The notes: generated by a model from the letters alone, not told the origin. Counted from the first letter of the stretch, positions 40,434 through 49,739 are shown. The stretch is DNA of 54,878 bases from Chloroflexota bacterium (GCA_013112575.1 JABFGG010000025.1:1-54878), one strand, 5' to 3'. Numbers and translations: made by a program.

Positions 40434-42230
40434 TTATCTAATCTTGATCAAGCTGGTGGCAACTTTAGCGATCTCTTCTACATCCACCGTGCCTTCAATG
40501 ACGATGAACTGCCCACCCTGAATAAAGGTAGCACTGCTGAAGACACCCTCGTCATCAGACCAGTCTTCTACGAGGACCTTCACACCGCCAAGGGGTTGAA
40601 TATCCGTGGATGGTGCTTCGTAGTCTACGGCGGACAGGAAAGCATCAAGGGTCTTATGGGGGCTATCGTTGGCGATTACGCTCAAGTAATCTTCATCGTC
40701 CTCACCGTAATAATCCAGGATGGTGGCGGGGCCATCCCCCGGCACCCACCATTGCGCTTCTTCATCCGTGCCGAACTCATTTTTGTCGAACTCATAGGCG
40801 AATGCGAACTCGTAGCCCTGAGGAATGTAACCGGGTTGCAGGTTAGCGGGAGCATCTATTTCGTCAAAGTCTCCCTCCAGGTCCCCATAGTCTTCATCTC
40901 CCCAGTAATCTTCGGGATCCAGCAGTTCCTCGACTTGAGGGGCTTCAAAATTGGTGGTCGTTTCTTGTGAAACGGGTTTTTGTGCTGTTGTGGCAGTGTT
41001 GACGGAAACTGTGTAAGGCGTGATGGCACAATCTTCTTCACCTACTGGTCGCTGTAAATTCATGGCGATCAAATAAACCTGGTCATACCTGGCTGTGTCG
41101 ATGCTGGCTTTGTGGGCATCCATTTCATAAACATCGGCCTTGCCAGATTTGATACCGACCAGCACACCACTCAGGTCATTACTGTTTAGTTTGACAGAAA
41201 CAGTCCCGGAGGACTTGATCTCGACATAATCTGCGCCCAATTGGCCTACGCCATCTAGAGGGGTGAATTGGCCGCTTTTTGCAATGCCCTCGAGCCGCAA
41301 TACAGGATAATCAGCGCCTTCTTCAAAATCGCGGGTGAGCAAAGCTACCGAGTAAGCCTGGAAGAATTCTTCCAACGTAGTGCCTTTTTCTTTCAGCACT
41401 TCGTCAAAGATGGCATAGCCATCTTTGACAGCGGCGGTCTCCCACACCTGGCGCACGGTCTCAGGGCCATAGCTCTCGGAGAGATAGCGCAAGAAGATCC
41501 ACAGGCCATACCAATGCCCATCATCTTCCACACGATCCTCCCCACCGTAGGCGGTCTGGCAACTATCCGGTGACTTGAAGACTGATTCAAGAATGAGGTT
41601 GCCGTCGTTGACATCATCGTACATTTCGTCTTCAGCCCAGCTCGCGGTGGCTTCCCACAACCAATCCAGCGGCTCGACACCATCATATGCAAATTGGATG
41701 GCGTGGCTGAACTCATGCCCGGAGGTTACGTTCAGCATATCCTGCTGTGATACGAAGTCCAGGTCCTCGGTGTAATTGTTATCCAAACCGATATAAGAGT
41801 AAGACGAGCGTGTTTCTTTTGCGGAGGTCGCCGGATTGTCGCCGACAATGGTCTCATCATAGCCGCCATCCGCGTATGCCCCGCCTTCTTCTTCCTGGAG
41901 GTATACGTCATAAAGGGCGTTACCGCCTTTAGTCCCGTCAGTTGGAGGGGCAGCCCATTGCCATTGCTCCACCTGCACGGTCCAGGCGCGCTCCATGGCT
42001 TCCCCGACTTGTTCCACGTAATCGGGAATGCCATTTTTGTCAGCATCGTCTTCCGAAACGGCGTCATCGCCTGTCAGGGTGTAATGAATGCGAAAATGCT
42101 CTGTATCGTAGGTTTTGGCTTCTCCGCTTAATAGTGGGCGAAGTTCTTCCTCTTGTGCCGCAACGGGTGCGACAGCAAACAAGGCAACAAGCAATAAACC
42201 AATAACTGTAACTATCTTGTGGATTTTCAT
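40434..42230 (-). CDS. Secreted zinc metalloprotease-like protein
   Basis: 598 residues from ATG 42230, which follows an AAAGGAG site; the longer frame to 42260 has none. The signal peptide (1-25) ends at AQE. A short DKNGIPDYVE Ca-binding-like motif (64-73) is followed by the zinc-protease signature HEFSH (172-176) and a downstream glutamate in LWEATASWAEDE (Glu193). The C-terminal half is rich in Asp/Glu (EDYWGDEDYGDLEGDFDEID) and beta strands. It resembles MXAN_6640/M6-like secreted peptidases. It is monocistronic. Confidence 0.78.
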   Translation of the reverse strand: MKIHKIVTVIGLLLVALFAVAPVAAQEEELRPLLSGEAKTYDTEHFRIHYTLTGDDAVSEDDADKNGIPDYVEQVGEAMERAWTVQVEQWQWAAPPTDGTKGGNALYDVYLQEEEGGAYADGGYDETIVGDNPATSAKETRSSYSYIGLDNNYTEDLDFVSQQDMLNVTSGHEFSHAIQFAYDGVEPLDWLWEATASWAEDEMYDDVNDGNLILESVFKSPDSCQTAYGGEDRVEDDGHWYGLWIFLRYLSESYGPETVRQVWETAAVKDGYAIFDEVLKEKGTTLEEFFQAYSVALLTRDFEEGADYPVLRLEGIAKSGQFTPLDGVGQLGADYVEIKSSGTVSVKLNSNDLSGVLVGIKSGKADVYEMDAHKASIDTARYDQVYLIAMNLQRPVGEEDCAITPYTVSVNTATTAQKPVSQETTTNFEAPQVEELLDPEDYWGDEDYGDLEGDFDEIDAPANLQPGYIPQGYEFAFAYEFDKNEFGTDEEAQWWVPGDGPATILDYYGEDDEDYLSVIANDSPHKTLDAFLSAVDYEAPSTDIQPLGGVKVLVEDWSDDEGVFSSATFIQGGQFIVIEGTVDVEEIAKVATSLIKIR

Positions 42231-42309
42231 ATTTTGCTCCTTTGCGAATAGTACCCACAAGATAATTGATGGTAGATTATTTGAAATCGGGCTGGAGATG
42301 TATTTTTAT

Positions 42310-42370
42310 CTAGGACTTTTGGCTAATCCTTTCAAGGCTAAGATCAGGGTTCGAATGACCCTGGGGGCAC
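42310..42370 (+). pseudogene. Degenerate tRNA-Glu copy
   Basis: Bases 42328-42343 are identical to 16 bases of the anticodon arm of the intact tRNA-Glu (38148-38163). The T-loop core GGGTTCGAAT and the 3' GGGGGCACCT are also shared. The 5' acceptor half is missing and the T stem is altered. It lies in the same orientation, 4.2 kb from the intact gene. Confidence 0.75.
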
Positions 42371-42448
42371 CTACTAAAATCCATTGTTATAATCCATTGG
42401 CTTTACTTTGCAAGCATTATCTGTACGAGCACAATCTCAGGAGGACGA

Positions 42449-44587
42449 ATGCCCTCAAACAGCCTCTTTCAACATCGCAACAGGATCGGGCTTGTTCTGA
42501 TCCTGTTTGGCCTCTTGATGGCTACCATTTCAGGATGCGACGCGGGTTCAAGCTTCGATTGTTCAGCCAATACGATCTTTGTTAATACATTCGAAGACGT
42601 AGGCGATGGCGCCTGTACCCCCGCGCATTGCACATTGCGGGAGGCGATCCTGGCGGTGAATGCCTGCGAAGCACCAGCCACAATAACCATCCAACTGGAT
42701 GAGGGCACGTACCAGCTCGCGTCGCGGGGCCCCGGAGACGAACGGGGCGATCTGGATATCTATGCCAATTTAAAGATCATCGGCGCGGGCGAACGATTTA
42801 CCAATATTCAGGGACCAGCCTCGTGGAACGATCGCATCTTTCATGTAGCCGAAAGTGCGAATGTCGAGATGATCGACCTCACCATTGGGCCTCCGCGCAA
42901 TGCAGCGGTCCTTGGCATCGATGACTACATCAGCAATGCGGGTGAGAACCCCGGCGGCGGGGTTCTCAACGAGGGGTTCCTGATCCTCGAAAATGTAATC
43001 CTGCAAAAGAACAGGGCTTTTTCTGGGGGCGGCTTGTTCAATAGCGGGAACGCTTTGCTTGTTGGCGTTACTGTAAATGACAACCTGGCGGGTGAGTCCA
43101 GCACAGAGACCAGTGGTGTGCGTGTTTCTACCATTTGTGGCGGAGGGATCGCCAATGAAGGAGAGATGACGATCGGTGAGTCCCGCATTCTCAATAATGC
43201 GGCGCCAGCAGGTGCTGGGATCTGCAATTTGGAAGGTAGTACGCTCAACATTCTGAACACGGCGATTAGTTTCAATGCCGGAACTGCAGCGCCAGCAGGC
43301 CCGGCCCGGCTGGGAGGCGGCATCTACAACCAGGGCACGCTAAGTATCGAGGGCGCGCGCATCGATCACAATGAAGCAGACAGTGGTGGTGGGGTCTTCA
43401 CCACAATCTTCAGCCGCTTCGAAATGGGCGCCTCAAACATCCTCGAAAATTACACGGGGAATGAAGGAACTGACGGCTTCTTTGAAGGAAATGGCGCTGG
43501 CGTATATCTTTCTGGTGAGTTTATGATCGAAGACAGCACCTTTCTGGATAACGTGGCACATGGCAAAGGCGGCGGCCTGTACATCGCCACGATCACAGAC
43601 CTCGGTCAATTCTTTCGTGTCTCGATTTCCGGCAACAACGCGAACGATGGGGGCGGACTGTTCGTGGACAGCGGGCGGATCGACATGCTCAATGCGTCGA
43701 TAGTTGTCAACTCCGCTCGCAACTCTGGGGGTGCACTTCAGGTCGATGGCGGCAACCTGAATCTACGATTTGTCACTGTGGCCTACAACCAATCGCCGGG
43801 CATTGGAGGTATGCTGGCAACAGACGGGGAAGTGGTCTTCGAAAGCAGCATCATTAGCGGCAACAACCCAGACTGTTCGACTGCTGGGGGCAGTATTGGT
43901 TCAAACAACTACAACATTCAATCTGAATACACCTGCCCGTTATTCGAATCCGAAGATCTGGCGAACATTCCCACCGCCGATGTTTTGGAGAGCAGTGCGA
44001 CAACGATCGCCGATCACCGGGTGATCGCTTTGATCCCCGAAGGACCGGCAGTGGATTTTGTGCCTGAATGGCTGTGCTGGCCCAATGACGAACTGTTTCG
44101 TGGCCGGCCAGCAGGTGAAGGGTGTGATGCTGGCGCGCTGGAGCTGGGCGCAGAGCCAATTGAAGAGGGTCTGCCTGAATTCGATCCGCAACCCGAAGAG
44201 CCAGCCCAGCCACAACCAGGCCAGGACGGCATGCTCATGATCGACACGCTGTGTTACAACGGCCCTGGCGAAGATTGGGGCGTGATCAGTTATCTGCCAG
44301 AGAACCAACCTGTGGAGGTGGTCGGTATCGGCGAGCAACAGGGATGGGTGATCCTCACTCACCCACAATACAATGAACTACATTGCTGGGTACCTGACAA
44401 CACCGTTGACCTGCCCGAGCCAAATACGGTGGATGGACTGCCAATCTTTGCCGTTCCACCGATCCCGCCAGGCACTATTCCCGATGCGCAAGATGGCGAG
44501 GATGTAGACGCAGAAGGGCCGGAAGACTGCGATCCCGACACGGAATATTGGTCGATCGAAACACAATCCTGCAAGCCATTTGGCTAA
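42449..44587 (+). CDS. CSLREA-type parallel beta-helix lipoprotein with C-terminal SH3-like domain
   Basis: 712 residues after an AGGAGG site. Lipobox TISGC (Cys30). The CSLREA-type motif (CTLREAILAVNAC) opens a long right-handed beta helix (about 70-530) with repeated GGG(L/I)-N-G turns (GGGVLNEGFLILENV, GGGLFNSG, GGGIANEG, GGGIYNQG), as in Pmp-like adhesins. An acidic Pro/Gln linker follows, then an SH3-like domain (about 598-660; GVISYLPENQPVEVVGIGEQQGWV) and a Cys-containing tail. It is probably a surface adhesin or polysaccharide-binding protein. Confidence 0.84.
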   Translation: MPSNSLFQHRNRIGLVLILFGLLMATISGCDAGSSFDCSANTIFVNTFEDVGDGACTPAHCTLREAILAVNACEAPATITIQLDEGTYQLASRGPGDERGDLDIYANLKIIGAGERFTNIQGPASWNDRIFHVAESANVEMIDLTIGPPRNAAVLGIDDYISNAGENPGGGVLNEGFLILENVILQKNRAFSGGGLFNSGNALLVGVTVNDNLAGESSTETSGVRVSTICGGGIANEGEMTIGESRILNNAAPAGAGICNLEGSTLNILNTAISFNAGTAAPAGPARLGGGIYNQGTLSIEGARIDHNEADSGGGVFTTIFSRFEMGASNILENYTGNEGTDGFFEGNGAGVYLSGEFMIEDSTFLDNVAHGKGGGLYIATITDLGQFFRVSISGNNANDGGGLFVDSGRIDMLNASIVVNSARNSGGALQVDGGNLNLRFVTVAYNQSPGIGGMLATDGEVVFESSIISGNNPDCSTAGGSIGSNNYNIQSEYTCPLFESEDLANIPTADVLESSATTIADHRVIALIPEGPAVDFVPEWLCWPNDELFRGRPAGEGCDAGALELGAEPIEEGLPEFDPQPEEPAQPQPGQDGMLMIDTLCYNGPGEDWGVISYLPENQPVEVVGIGEQQGWVILTHPQYNELHCWVPDNTVDLPEPNTVDGLPIFAVPPIPPGTIPDAQDGEDVDAEGPEDCDPDTEYWSIETQSCKPFG

Positions 44588-44594
44588 TTAGAAA

Positions 44595-44622
44595 ACAAAA
44601 TCCGCTAATTAGCGGATTTTGT
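44595..44622. terminator. Bidirectional terminator
   Basis: A perfect 14-bp inverted repeat (44595-44608, 44609-44622) with A-rich left and T-rich right arms between two convergent genes. Confidence 0.88.
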
Positions 44623-44663
44623 GTGTTCGGTAGGTACGTGTGTATTGTAGGGTAGCAGATGTC

Positions 44664-45827
44664 CTAGGTTATCTTTGCAAAATCATTCATTAGTTCTGTC
44701 ACCAGGGAAACAACCTCATCCAGTTTGGCGGAACTGACCTGCTCAAATGTGTCATCCACGGAGTGGGCCAGCCCGCGCGTACCCGTGGCACTGATGGGGA
44801 TGGCCGGGATGCCGCGGAATGAGAAGGTTGAATGGTTACTCTCTGGCCAGGGTTCCGTCCATACTACCCCCGGGAATTGCGCAGCTACGGCTCTGATACT
44901 TGCTTCCATTTCATCTGATGCAGCGATGGCTGTAATGTTATTTGAGCCGAGGGCGGCCCCAGCGCCATCGATATTGATACAAGTGAAAATATCATTGAAG
45001 TAATCTTCACTACGCCGGATATATTCGTCATCCCCAATAGGCAGGTATTCCTCGCCGTTGAAAGCAACGAATTCCAGACCGAAAGGTAGGTCGTGGGGCA
45101 GGGTCTCTGCCAGAGAGAGCAGCGCGGCAATGCCGCCCCCATTGTCCGTTGCCCCAGGGGTATTGATCTTCGTGTCGAAGTGGGCGCAGATCACGAGCCG
45201 CTTGCCAGACGTGTTGGAGGTACGGGCGACGATGTTGCGGGCTGTCGCAGGTAGGCGCTCAGCCTCAATTTTTAATGAAACTGGTTTCTCCGGCAAGTTC
45301 AGCAATCGCAATGCTACATCTGTGGGGATTGTGGCGCTTGCCACGTCCAGTTCCCAATCTTCCGTGAATTGATTGTAATAATGCGTGTCAGTTTGTGGGG
45401 CCAGGATCGCGGCTGCCTGTTGCGACTCGATCAATTTTATGATCTCTTCGCTACGTTCGTCTTTCAGGAACCAGGATTTGCAGCTTAGCGGAACACGCGT
45501 CAAATCCCCGTAAAGTAGCAGGATCTTCCCGGAAGCAGAAACGGCTTCCAATTCAGCAATTGATCCGGCAGGGATGATGGAAGTTGTAACATCGCAGGGC
45601 AGGGAAAATGGATTGGCAGATGCTTCCAGTCGTTCACCATCTTGTTCCATGGTGGTGGAGTTGTGTGCCCATGCTGTGCAGTCGTAGGGCTGTTCTTCGA
45701 CACTCAAACCTTTATCCTGAAATACACCACTGATGTAGTCGGCAACATCCTGGTTGGCTTGGGAGCCAATGGGTCGCGGGCCATGTTCAAGGATGGCCTT
45801 AAAATGGTTTTGGGCTGTAGAAATCAA
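44664..45827 (-). CDS. M28-family zinc aminopeptidase
   Basis: 387 residues. The di-zinc site is visible: His/Asp in ICAHFDTKINTPGATDNGGG, Glu-Glu in FNGEEYLP, further ligands in INIDGAG and, near the end, GLAHSVDD. A PA-like insert (about 85-165) precedes the catalytic part. No signal peptide is seen, so it is probably cytosolic. It releases N-terminal amino acids from peptides. A MerR-type gene lies upstream on the same strand with two candidate operators between them. Confidence 0.87.
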   Translation of the reverse strand: MISTAQNHFKAILEHGPRPIGSQANQDVADYISGVFQDKGLSVEEQPYDCTAWAHNSTTMEQDGERLEASANPFSLPCDVTTSIIPAGSIAELEAVSASGKILLLYGDLTRVPLSCKSWFLKDERSEEIIKLIESQQAAAILAPQTDTHYYNQFTEDWELDVASATIPTDVALRLLNLPEKPVSLKIEAERLPATARNIVARTSNTSGKRLVICAHFDTKINTPGATDNGGGIAALLSLAETLPHDLPFGLEFVAFNGEEYLPIGDDEYIRRSEDYFNDIFTCINIDGAGAALGSNNITAIAASDEMEASIRAVAAQFPGVVWTEPWPESNHSTFSFRGIPAIPISATGTRGLAHSVDDTFEQVSSAKLDEVVSLVTELMNDFAKIT

Positions 45828-45865
45828 GAGAACCTCCAGATAATAGTTCGTTCATTTTCATTCTA

Positions 45866-45956
45866 TAACCCTGGTGTATAAGTGGAAGGTTTACGCGGAA
45901 GAACCCTCTAGAAGGGTTCCTCAGAATCAATTACCCTGGTATGCAAGTGGAGGGTT
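45866..45956 (-). promoter_or_regulatory. Repeated candidate MerR operators upstream of the peptidase
   Basis: Two direct copies of a 26-bp element (45866-45891 and 45931-45956) match at 21 of 26 positions. Each is an imperfect dyad of the ACCCT-N13-AGGGT kind. The first lies 39 bp before the M28 gene. A small palindrome (AACCCTCTAGAAGGGTT) separates them. Confidence 0.66.
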
Positions 45957-46734
45957 AGGGAAGCTTGTTGGAAATTGCGTGCCGTTTGGATATAACATCT
46001 TCTATCTGGGCAATCAGTTTGTGGGCAGCTTGTTCCATTTCGGCAAGGGTCGTCAGCCATTGATCGGTGACGTAGAGCACATCTTCTTCAGGCTCGGGGG
46101 TATCGAGGGTGGAACGCAGGTCTTTGATCTCCCCAACATCCAGTTTGTTGACCATTCGCAGTATCGACATGGTGCTGTAGTGCGACCAGATCAACATGCG
46201 GATGACACGTAAGCGTCCGATCTCATCTGATCCGTAAAGCCGGTAACCATTCGACGAGTCCCGCGGTACTGAAATCAGACCATTGCGTTCCCAGTTACGT
46301 AATTGATCGATGCTGACATCCAGCAGGCGCGCCACATCACCAATGTGTAAAGGCGCATTGGAAATTTCAGTTGGGGTTCCGTCTGCCCAGCGCTGCAAAT
46401 AATCTGCTGCCGCTTCGCCCCGGGTTTGCTCGGATTGGATTTGTGACACCAATTTATAAGCCAGTTCCAGGGCCCCACCTGGGTTATCCTGCGCACCCTC
46501 GTCAATCAGTTCATACACGGTGCTGCGAATGTCACTACTGATGATATTGAAAGGGAGAGAGGAACGCACCAGCAGTATTTGGTCAAGGTGCTTTTCTGTG
46601 AAAAGACGATAATTATTCGACGGGTCTCGTTGTACCGGTGGTAACAAACCCCATTCTTCGTATAGCCGAACAGTGTTGGGGTGTACCTTGGCGGCTTTGG
46701 CCAGGTCAGATGTACGCAGGTACTCGTAAGGCAT
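45955..46734 (-). CDS. Tandem-MerR transcriptional regulator
   Basis: 259 residues. Two complete MerR winged helices: residues 5-75 (LRTSDLAKAAKVHPNTVRLYEEWGLLPPV) and 125-195 (LHIGDVARLLDVSIDQLRNWERNGLISVPRD). A typical MerR has one, then a dimerising helix and effector domain; here both halves are DNA-binding, joined by a helical linker, and the C-terminus is a short coiled helix. It could recognise a long or asymmetric operator. The M28 peptidase downstream is its likely target. Confidence 0.87.
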   Translation of the reverse strand: MPYEYLRTSDLAKAAKVHPNTVRLYEEWGLLPPVQRDPSNNYRLFTEKHLDQILLVRSSLPFNIISSDIRSTVYELIDEGAQDNPGGALELAYKLVSQIQSEQTRGEAAADYLQRWADGTPTEISNAPLHIGDVARLLDVSIDQLRNWERNGLISVPRDSSNGYRLYGSDEIGRLRVIRMLIWSHYSTMSILRMVNKLDVGEIKDLRSTLDTPEPEEDVLYVTDQWLTTLAEMEQAAHKLIAQIEDVISKRHAISNKLP

Positions 46735-46869
46735 TCGCTAATTATAAAATACGTATTCCCCCGATGGTCTCGGCTATGGAGGGGCTTACTGAAAACCCAC
46801 TGTTAACATTGCTCCGCTATACTATGAGGGAGATGCACAGCGCAATTGATACAAAGAAGAGGTGCACGC

Positions 46870-47064
46870 GTGACAAGATCGAACCGGGAGAAAAAGCTTG
46901 CTAAGGGGGAATTGCAATTGTGTGATTGGGAAAAAGAGGAGATCATTGGGAGCTTTGATGTTCTACGCGACATTGTTCACAAACCCAAGTATGTCTGTCA
47001 AAAATGTGCGCGGTCCGCGTCCAAAAAGCGTTACCTCTGCAAACCGACCTCAATGAAGAGGTGA
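46870..47064 (+). CDS. Small Cys-containing protein, possible zinc-binding
   Basis: 64 residues from GTG 46870, chosen because AAGAAGAGG lies 5-6 bases upstream; TTG 46846 is an alternative. It is rich in Lys/Arg, with Cys18 and a compact YVCQKCARSASKKRYLC motif (CxxC and a third Cys at 57), the look of an incomplete zinc ribbon. No family is recognised. A TATACT box lies at 46818-46823. Confidence 0.6.
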   Translation: MTRSNREKKLAKGELQLCDWEKEEIIGSFDVLRDIVHKPKYVCQKCARSASKKRYLCKPTSMKR

Positions 47065-47125
47065 TCGCTCTTTTGGGAAAGGGAGGAAAATTCGAGGTGA
47101 TGCACTTAGAGAAAAAGGAGGAAAG

Positions 47126-47677
47126 GTGATAAAAGGCAAGAAGGTCTTATTGCGGAAAATCCGTGATGAGGACTGGGAAATGTTCGAAAAATGGGGGGAG
47201 TCTAGAGATGCTTTGTGGGGCCCCTATCAGCGATTTCAGATAGACCACCTTCCACTGCTAAAGGAAGCATATCAAAAGACTGGGCTAATTAGTCGTGACG
47301 GCGGTATTCTGATGATTGAGAGGCTCGACGATCAACAAGTCGTGGGATTTGTCCGTTTTTCAATGCTGTCGATTCCCGATAGTGATTGTCCTTGTCCTGA
47401 AATCGGTTTTGGGGTTCCTGACCAGAGTGCTCGTGGAAAAGGCTATGGCAAAGAGGGGTTGGCGTTATTGCTTGAATATCTCTTTTCTGGATACCCAACG
47501 GAGCGAATAGCCGCCTTCACCGATGTAGAGAATATACCGGCCCAAAACCTTATGAAGAGATTGGGATTTCAGCAGGAGGGAGTACTTAGAAGAAGCATGT
47601 TTCGAGATGGGGAATGGCGTGATGTGGCTATTTACGGTGTCCTAAGAAGTGAGTGGGGAGAAATCAACGGGACATAA
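47126..47677 (+). CDS. GNAT-family N-acetyltransferase (RimJ/RimL type)
   Basis: 183 residues from GTG 47126 after a GGAGG site. The RimJ/RimL-like order is clear: LRKIRDEDWEMFEKWGES, CPEIGFGVPDQSARGKGYGKEGL with the acetyl-CoA loop (ARGKGYGKEG) and FTDVENIPAQNLMKRLGFQQEGVLRR. It transfers an acetyl group to an amino group of an unknown substrate. It stands alone after the small Cys protein. Confidence 0.85.
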   Translation: MIKGKKVLLRKIRDEDWEMFEKWGESRDALWGPYQRFQIDHLPLLKEAYQKTGLISRDGGILMIERLDDQQVVGFVRFSMLSIPDSDCPCPEIGFGVPDQSARGKGYGKEGLALLLEYLFSGYPTERIAAFTDVENIPAQNLMKRLGFQQEGVLRRSMFRDGEWRDVAIYGVLRSEWGEINGT

Positions 47678-47818
47678 ATACTGTTTCTTTGTAGCTCCCA
47701 AAAATCTGGAAACTGACAGTTCCTGAGAGTTCAATCCTGTCATACTAAGATCGTATCGTGAAAAAAAGAACGAATGGTCTGAAGAATTTTCGTTCATTAC
47801 ATTGATAGGAAGACAATC

Positions 47819-48766
47819 ATGAAGATCGTTATCCCCGGCGGCTCCGGGCAGGTTGGGACAATCCTGGCGCGAGCTTTTCACGCAGACGACCACGAAGTTA
47901 CTGTGTTGAGTCGTACGCCTTCATCCGCTCCCTGGCAAACAGAGATCTGGGATGGGATCAATCTTGGCCCCTGGGTAGAAACCTTTGAAGGTGCGGATGT
48001 AGTCGTCAATATGGCCGGTTACACTGTCAACTGTCGCTATACGCCTGCCAACCGCTCTCGCATCATGAATTCACGTGTAGACTCCACACGAGTGATTGGT
48101 CAGGCCATACAAGCATGTACTGATCCTCCACACCTCTGGCTGCAATCTTCTACCGCTACCATTTATGCCCACCGCTACGATGCTCCCAATGATGAAACTG
48201 CCGGTATCCTTGGGGGCACAGAAGATGATGTCCCCGATACCTGGAAGTTTAGTATCGACGTGGCAACTGCCTGGGAAAAAGCAGCAGATGCCTTCGAGCT
48301 GCCTGAAACTCGTATCGTGAAAATGCGTTCTGCTATGATCATGAGCCCTGACAGCGGCGGTATATTTGACGTCATTCTAGGATTAGTGCGCAAGGGCTTG
48401 GGAGGGCGTGCGGGGGATGGCAGGCAATTCGTTTCCTGGATCCATTACCAGGATTTTGTGCGTGCCGTGTATTGGCTGATTGAAAATGGAGCTGTAGCTG
48501 GTATTGTCAATCTGGCATCTCCCAATCCTTTACCCTATGCTGATTTTTTGAGTGGTATCCGGCAAGCCTGGGGCATACCCATTGGTTTGCCGGCTACAAA
48601 ATGGATGTTGGAGATAGGAGCCTTTTTCATGCGCACCGAAACCGAATTGGTCCTCAAGAGCCGCCGCGTTGTCCCTGGCCTATTGCTGGAGCAGGGCTTT
48701 GAATTCCAATATCCTGATTGGACAAAGGCCTTGGAAAACTTGGTGGCTGAATGGCGAAGTCTCTAA
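47819..48766 (+). CDS. TIGR01777-type epimerase/SDR protein
   Basis: 315 residues. An NAD(P)-binding Rossmann start (KIVIPGGSGQVGTILARAF) is followed by family motifs VVNMAGYTVNCRYTPANR, SRVDSTRVIGQAI and FVSWIHYQDFVRAVYWL. The C-terminal part (LPATKWMLEIGAFFMRTETELVLKSRRVVPGLL) is the DUF1731-type end of this family (YfcH/SulA-like). Function is uncertain: these proteins were linked to division inhibition in some bacteria, without a known substrate. Confidence 0.85.
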   Translation: MKIVIPGGSGQVGTILARAFHADDHEVTVLSRTPSSAPWQTEIWDGINLGPWVETFEGADVVVNMAGYTVNCRYTPANRSRIMNSRVDSTRVIGQAIQACTDPPHLWLQSSTATIYAHRYDAPNDETAGILGGTEDDVPDTWKFSIDVATAWEKAADAFELPETRIVKMRSAMIMSPDSGGIFDVILGLVRKGLGGRAGDGRQFVSWIHYQDFVRAVYWLIENGAVAGIVNLASPNPLPYADFLSGIRQAWGIPIGLPATKWMLEIGAFFMRTETELVLKSRRVVPGLLLEQGFEFQYPDWTKALENLVAEWRSL

Positions 48767-48797
48767 TTAGGTGCGCAGCTGCTATGTAATTAACCAA

Positions 48798-48821
48798 AAA
48801 GACGCTCATGCGAGCGTCTTT
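48798..48821. terminator. Bidirectional terminator
   Basis: Perfect 10-bp stem (48798-48807, 48812-48821), loop ATGC, with A-rich and T-rich flanks between convergent genes. Confidence 0.87.
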
Positions 48822-48839
48822 GAAGTAGTTTTATCTATG

Positions 48840-49256
48840 CTATTTCTTCTTGCTAATTTTTAGTACGTTGCCGTCTTCCCCAAAAACAAATTCAACGTCA
48901 TCCATGGCTTTTCGAATCATCATTAGGCCTGCCCCCCGTGGCCCGATCTCTTCCATGGGTTTCGAGTAATCAATCTCGTCGATCTCTTTGGGGTCAAAGG
49001 CTTCTCCCCAATCACGCAATGTCACGGTCAAGCCCTCATCCGTGACCTCACACTCACACTCGATCTCGCCTTTATCCTCGCCGCCGTAGGCATGTTCGAT
49101 GATGTTGCAGCAAGCCTCGTCCACGGCCAGTTCAACATCATAGGTGGCCATGTCATCCAGTCCGGCTGATTTCGCTGAATCAATGATGAATTTGCTGATG
49201 GCAGCCAGGCTATCGAAACGGCCGGGGAAGGTTGCAGTAGGCATGTGAATAAGCAC
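48840..49256 (-). CDS. Anti-sigma factor serine kinase (RsbW/SpoIIAB-type HATPase)
   Basis: 138 residues. GHKL ATPase: N-box ELAVDEACCNIIEHAYGG and a G-box ending in GLMMIRKAMDDVEF. It would phosphorylate the STAS protein encoded 6 bp upstream on the same strand and bind a sigma factor in a partner switch. No sigma factor or PP2C phosphatase is nearby. Confidence 0.88.
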   Translation of the reverse strand: MLIHMPTATFPGRFDSLAAISKFIIDSAKSAGLDDMATYDVELAVDEACCNIIEHAYGGEDKGEIECECEVTDEGLTVTLRDWGEAFDPKEIDEIDYSKPMEEIGPRGAGLMMIRKAMDDVEFVFGEDGNVLKISKKK

Positions 49257-49262
49257 TGCTTA

Positions 49263-49604
49263 CTAGAAACTCCCTACTGCCTCGGTAATGTCATCGTAAA
49301 TGCTGAAAAAGTGATGTACACCTGCCAGGTCAAGGGAGCGTGAGATGCGCTCGTTGGGAGTAGCAATGACCAACTGGCCGCGGTTCCAGCGTTTGCAGGC
49401 TTTCTGGGTTTCCATTAACACCCAAACTCCGCTACTGGAGATAAAGTCAACCCCGCTCATGTCAAAGACGATCTTATAGGTGCCATCTTCCATGATCTTG
49501 TCCAGTGACTTTTTTAGGTCGGGTGAAGTGTTGCTGTCAATGCGGCCGTCCATTTTGACCACGGTACAACGTTTGTGGGACGTGGTTGTGATTTCCACGA
49601 TCAA
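49263..49604 (-). CDS. Anti-sigma factor antagonist (STAS domain)
   Basis: 113 residues, one STAS domain. TTSHKRCTVVKMDGRIDSNTSPDLKK opens it, and the phosphorylatable serine is in MSGVDFISSSGVWVL. It is the switch partner of the kinase encoded directly downstream. The pair is transcribed as kinase-antagonist on the minus strand. Confidence 0.9.
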   Translation of the reverse strand: MIVEITTTSHKRCTVVKMDGRIDSNTSPDLKKSLDKIMEDGTYKIVFDMSGVDFISSSGVWVLMETQKACKRWNRGQLVIATPNERISRSLDLAGVHHFFSIYDDITEAVGSF

Positions 49605-49739
49605 TTCCTCCGTCGGGGTATGAATGCGAAAAGTATATCATACAAGCTATTTGGGAACTTTTGCTTCAAATCTCTGTATAAACCAGTATAGATAAGACAA
49701 TTATGGTAGATTAAGTCACTCGCATGTAAGGAGAGAACT

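Noticed and set aside
38117..42370. Complete integrative element between the two tRNA-Glu copies
   Set aside because: No integrase, excisionase or replication gene lies in the block, and its genes are ordinary chromosomal types; kept only as a possible remnant.
42449..44587. Pectate lyase-type enzyme for the beta-helix lipoprotein
   Set aside because: The protein has the CSLREA motif and Pmp-like repeats but no recognisable lyase or hydrolase active-site motif.
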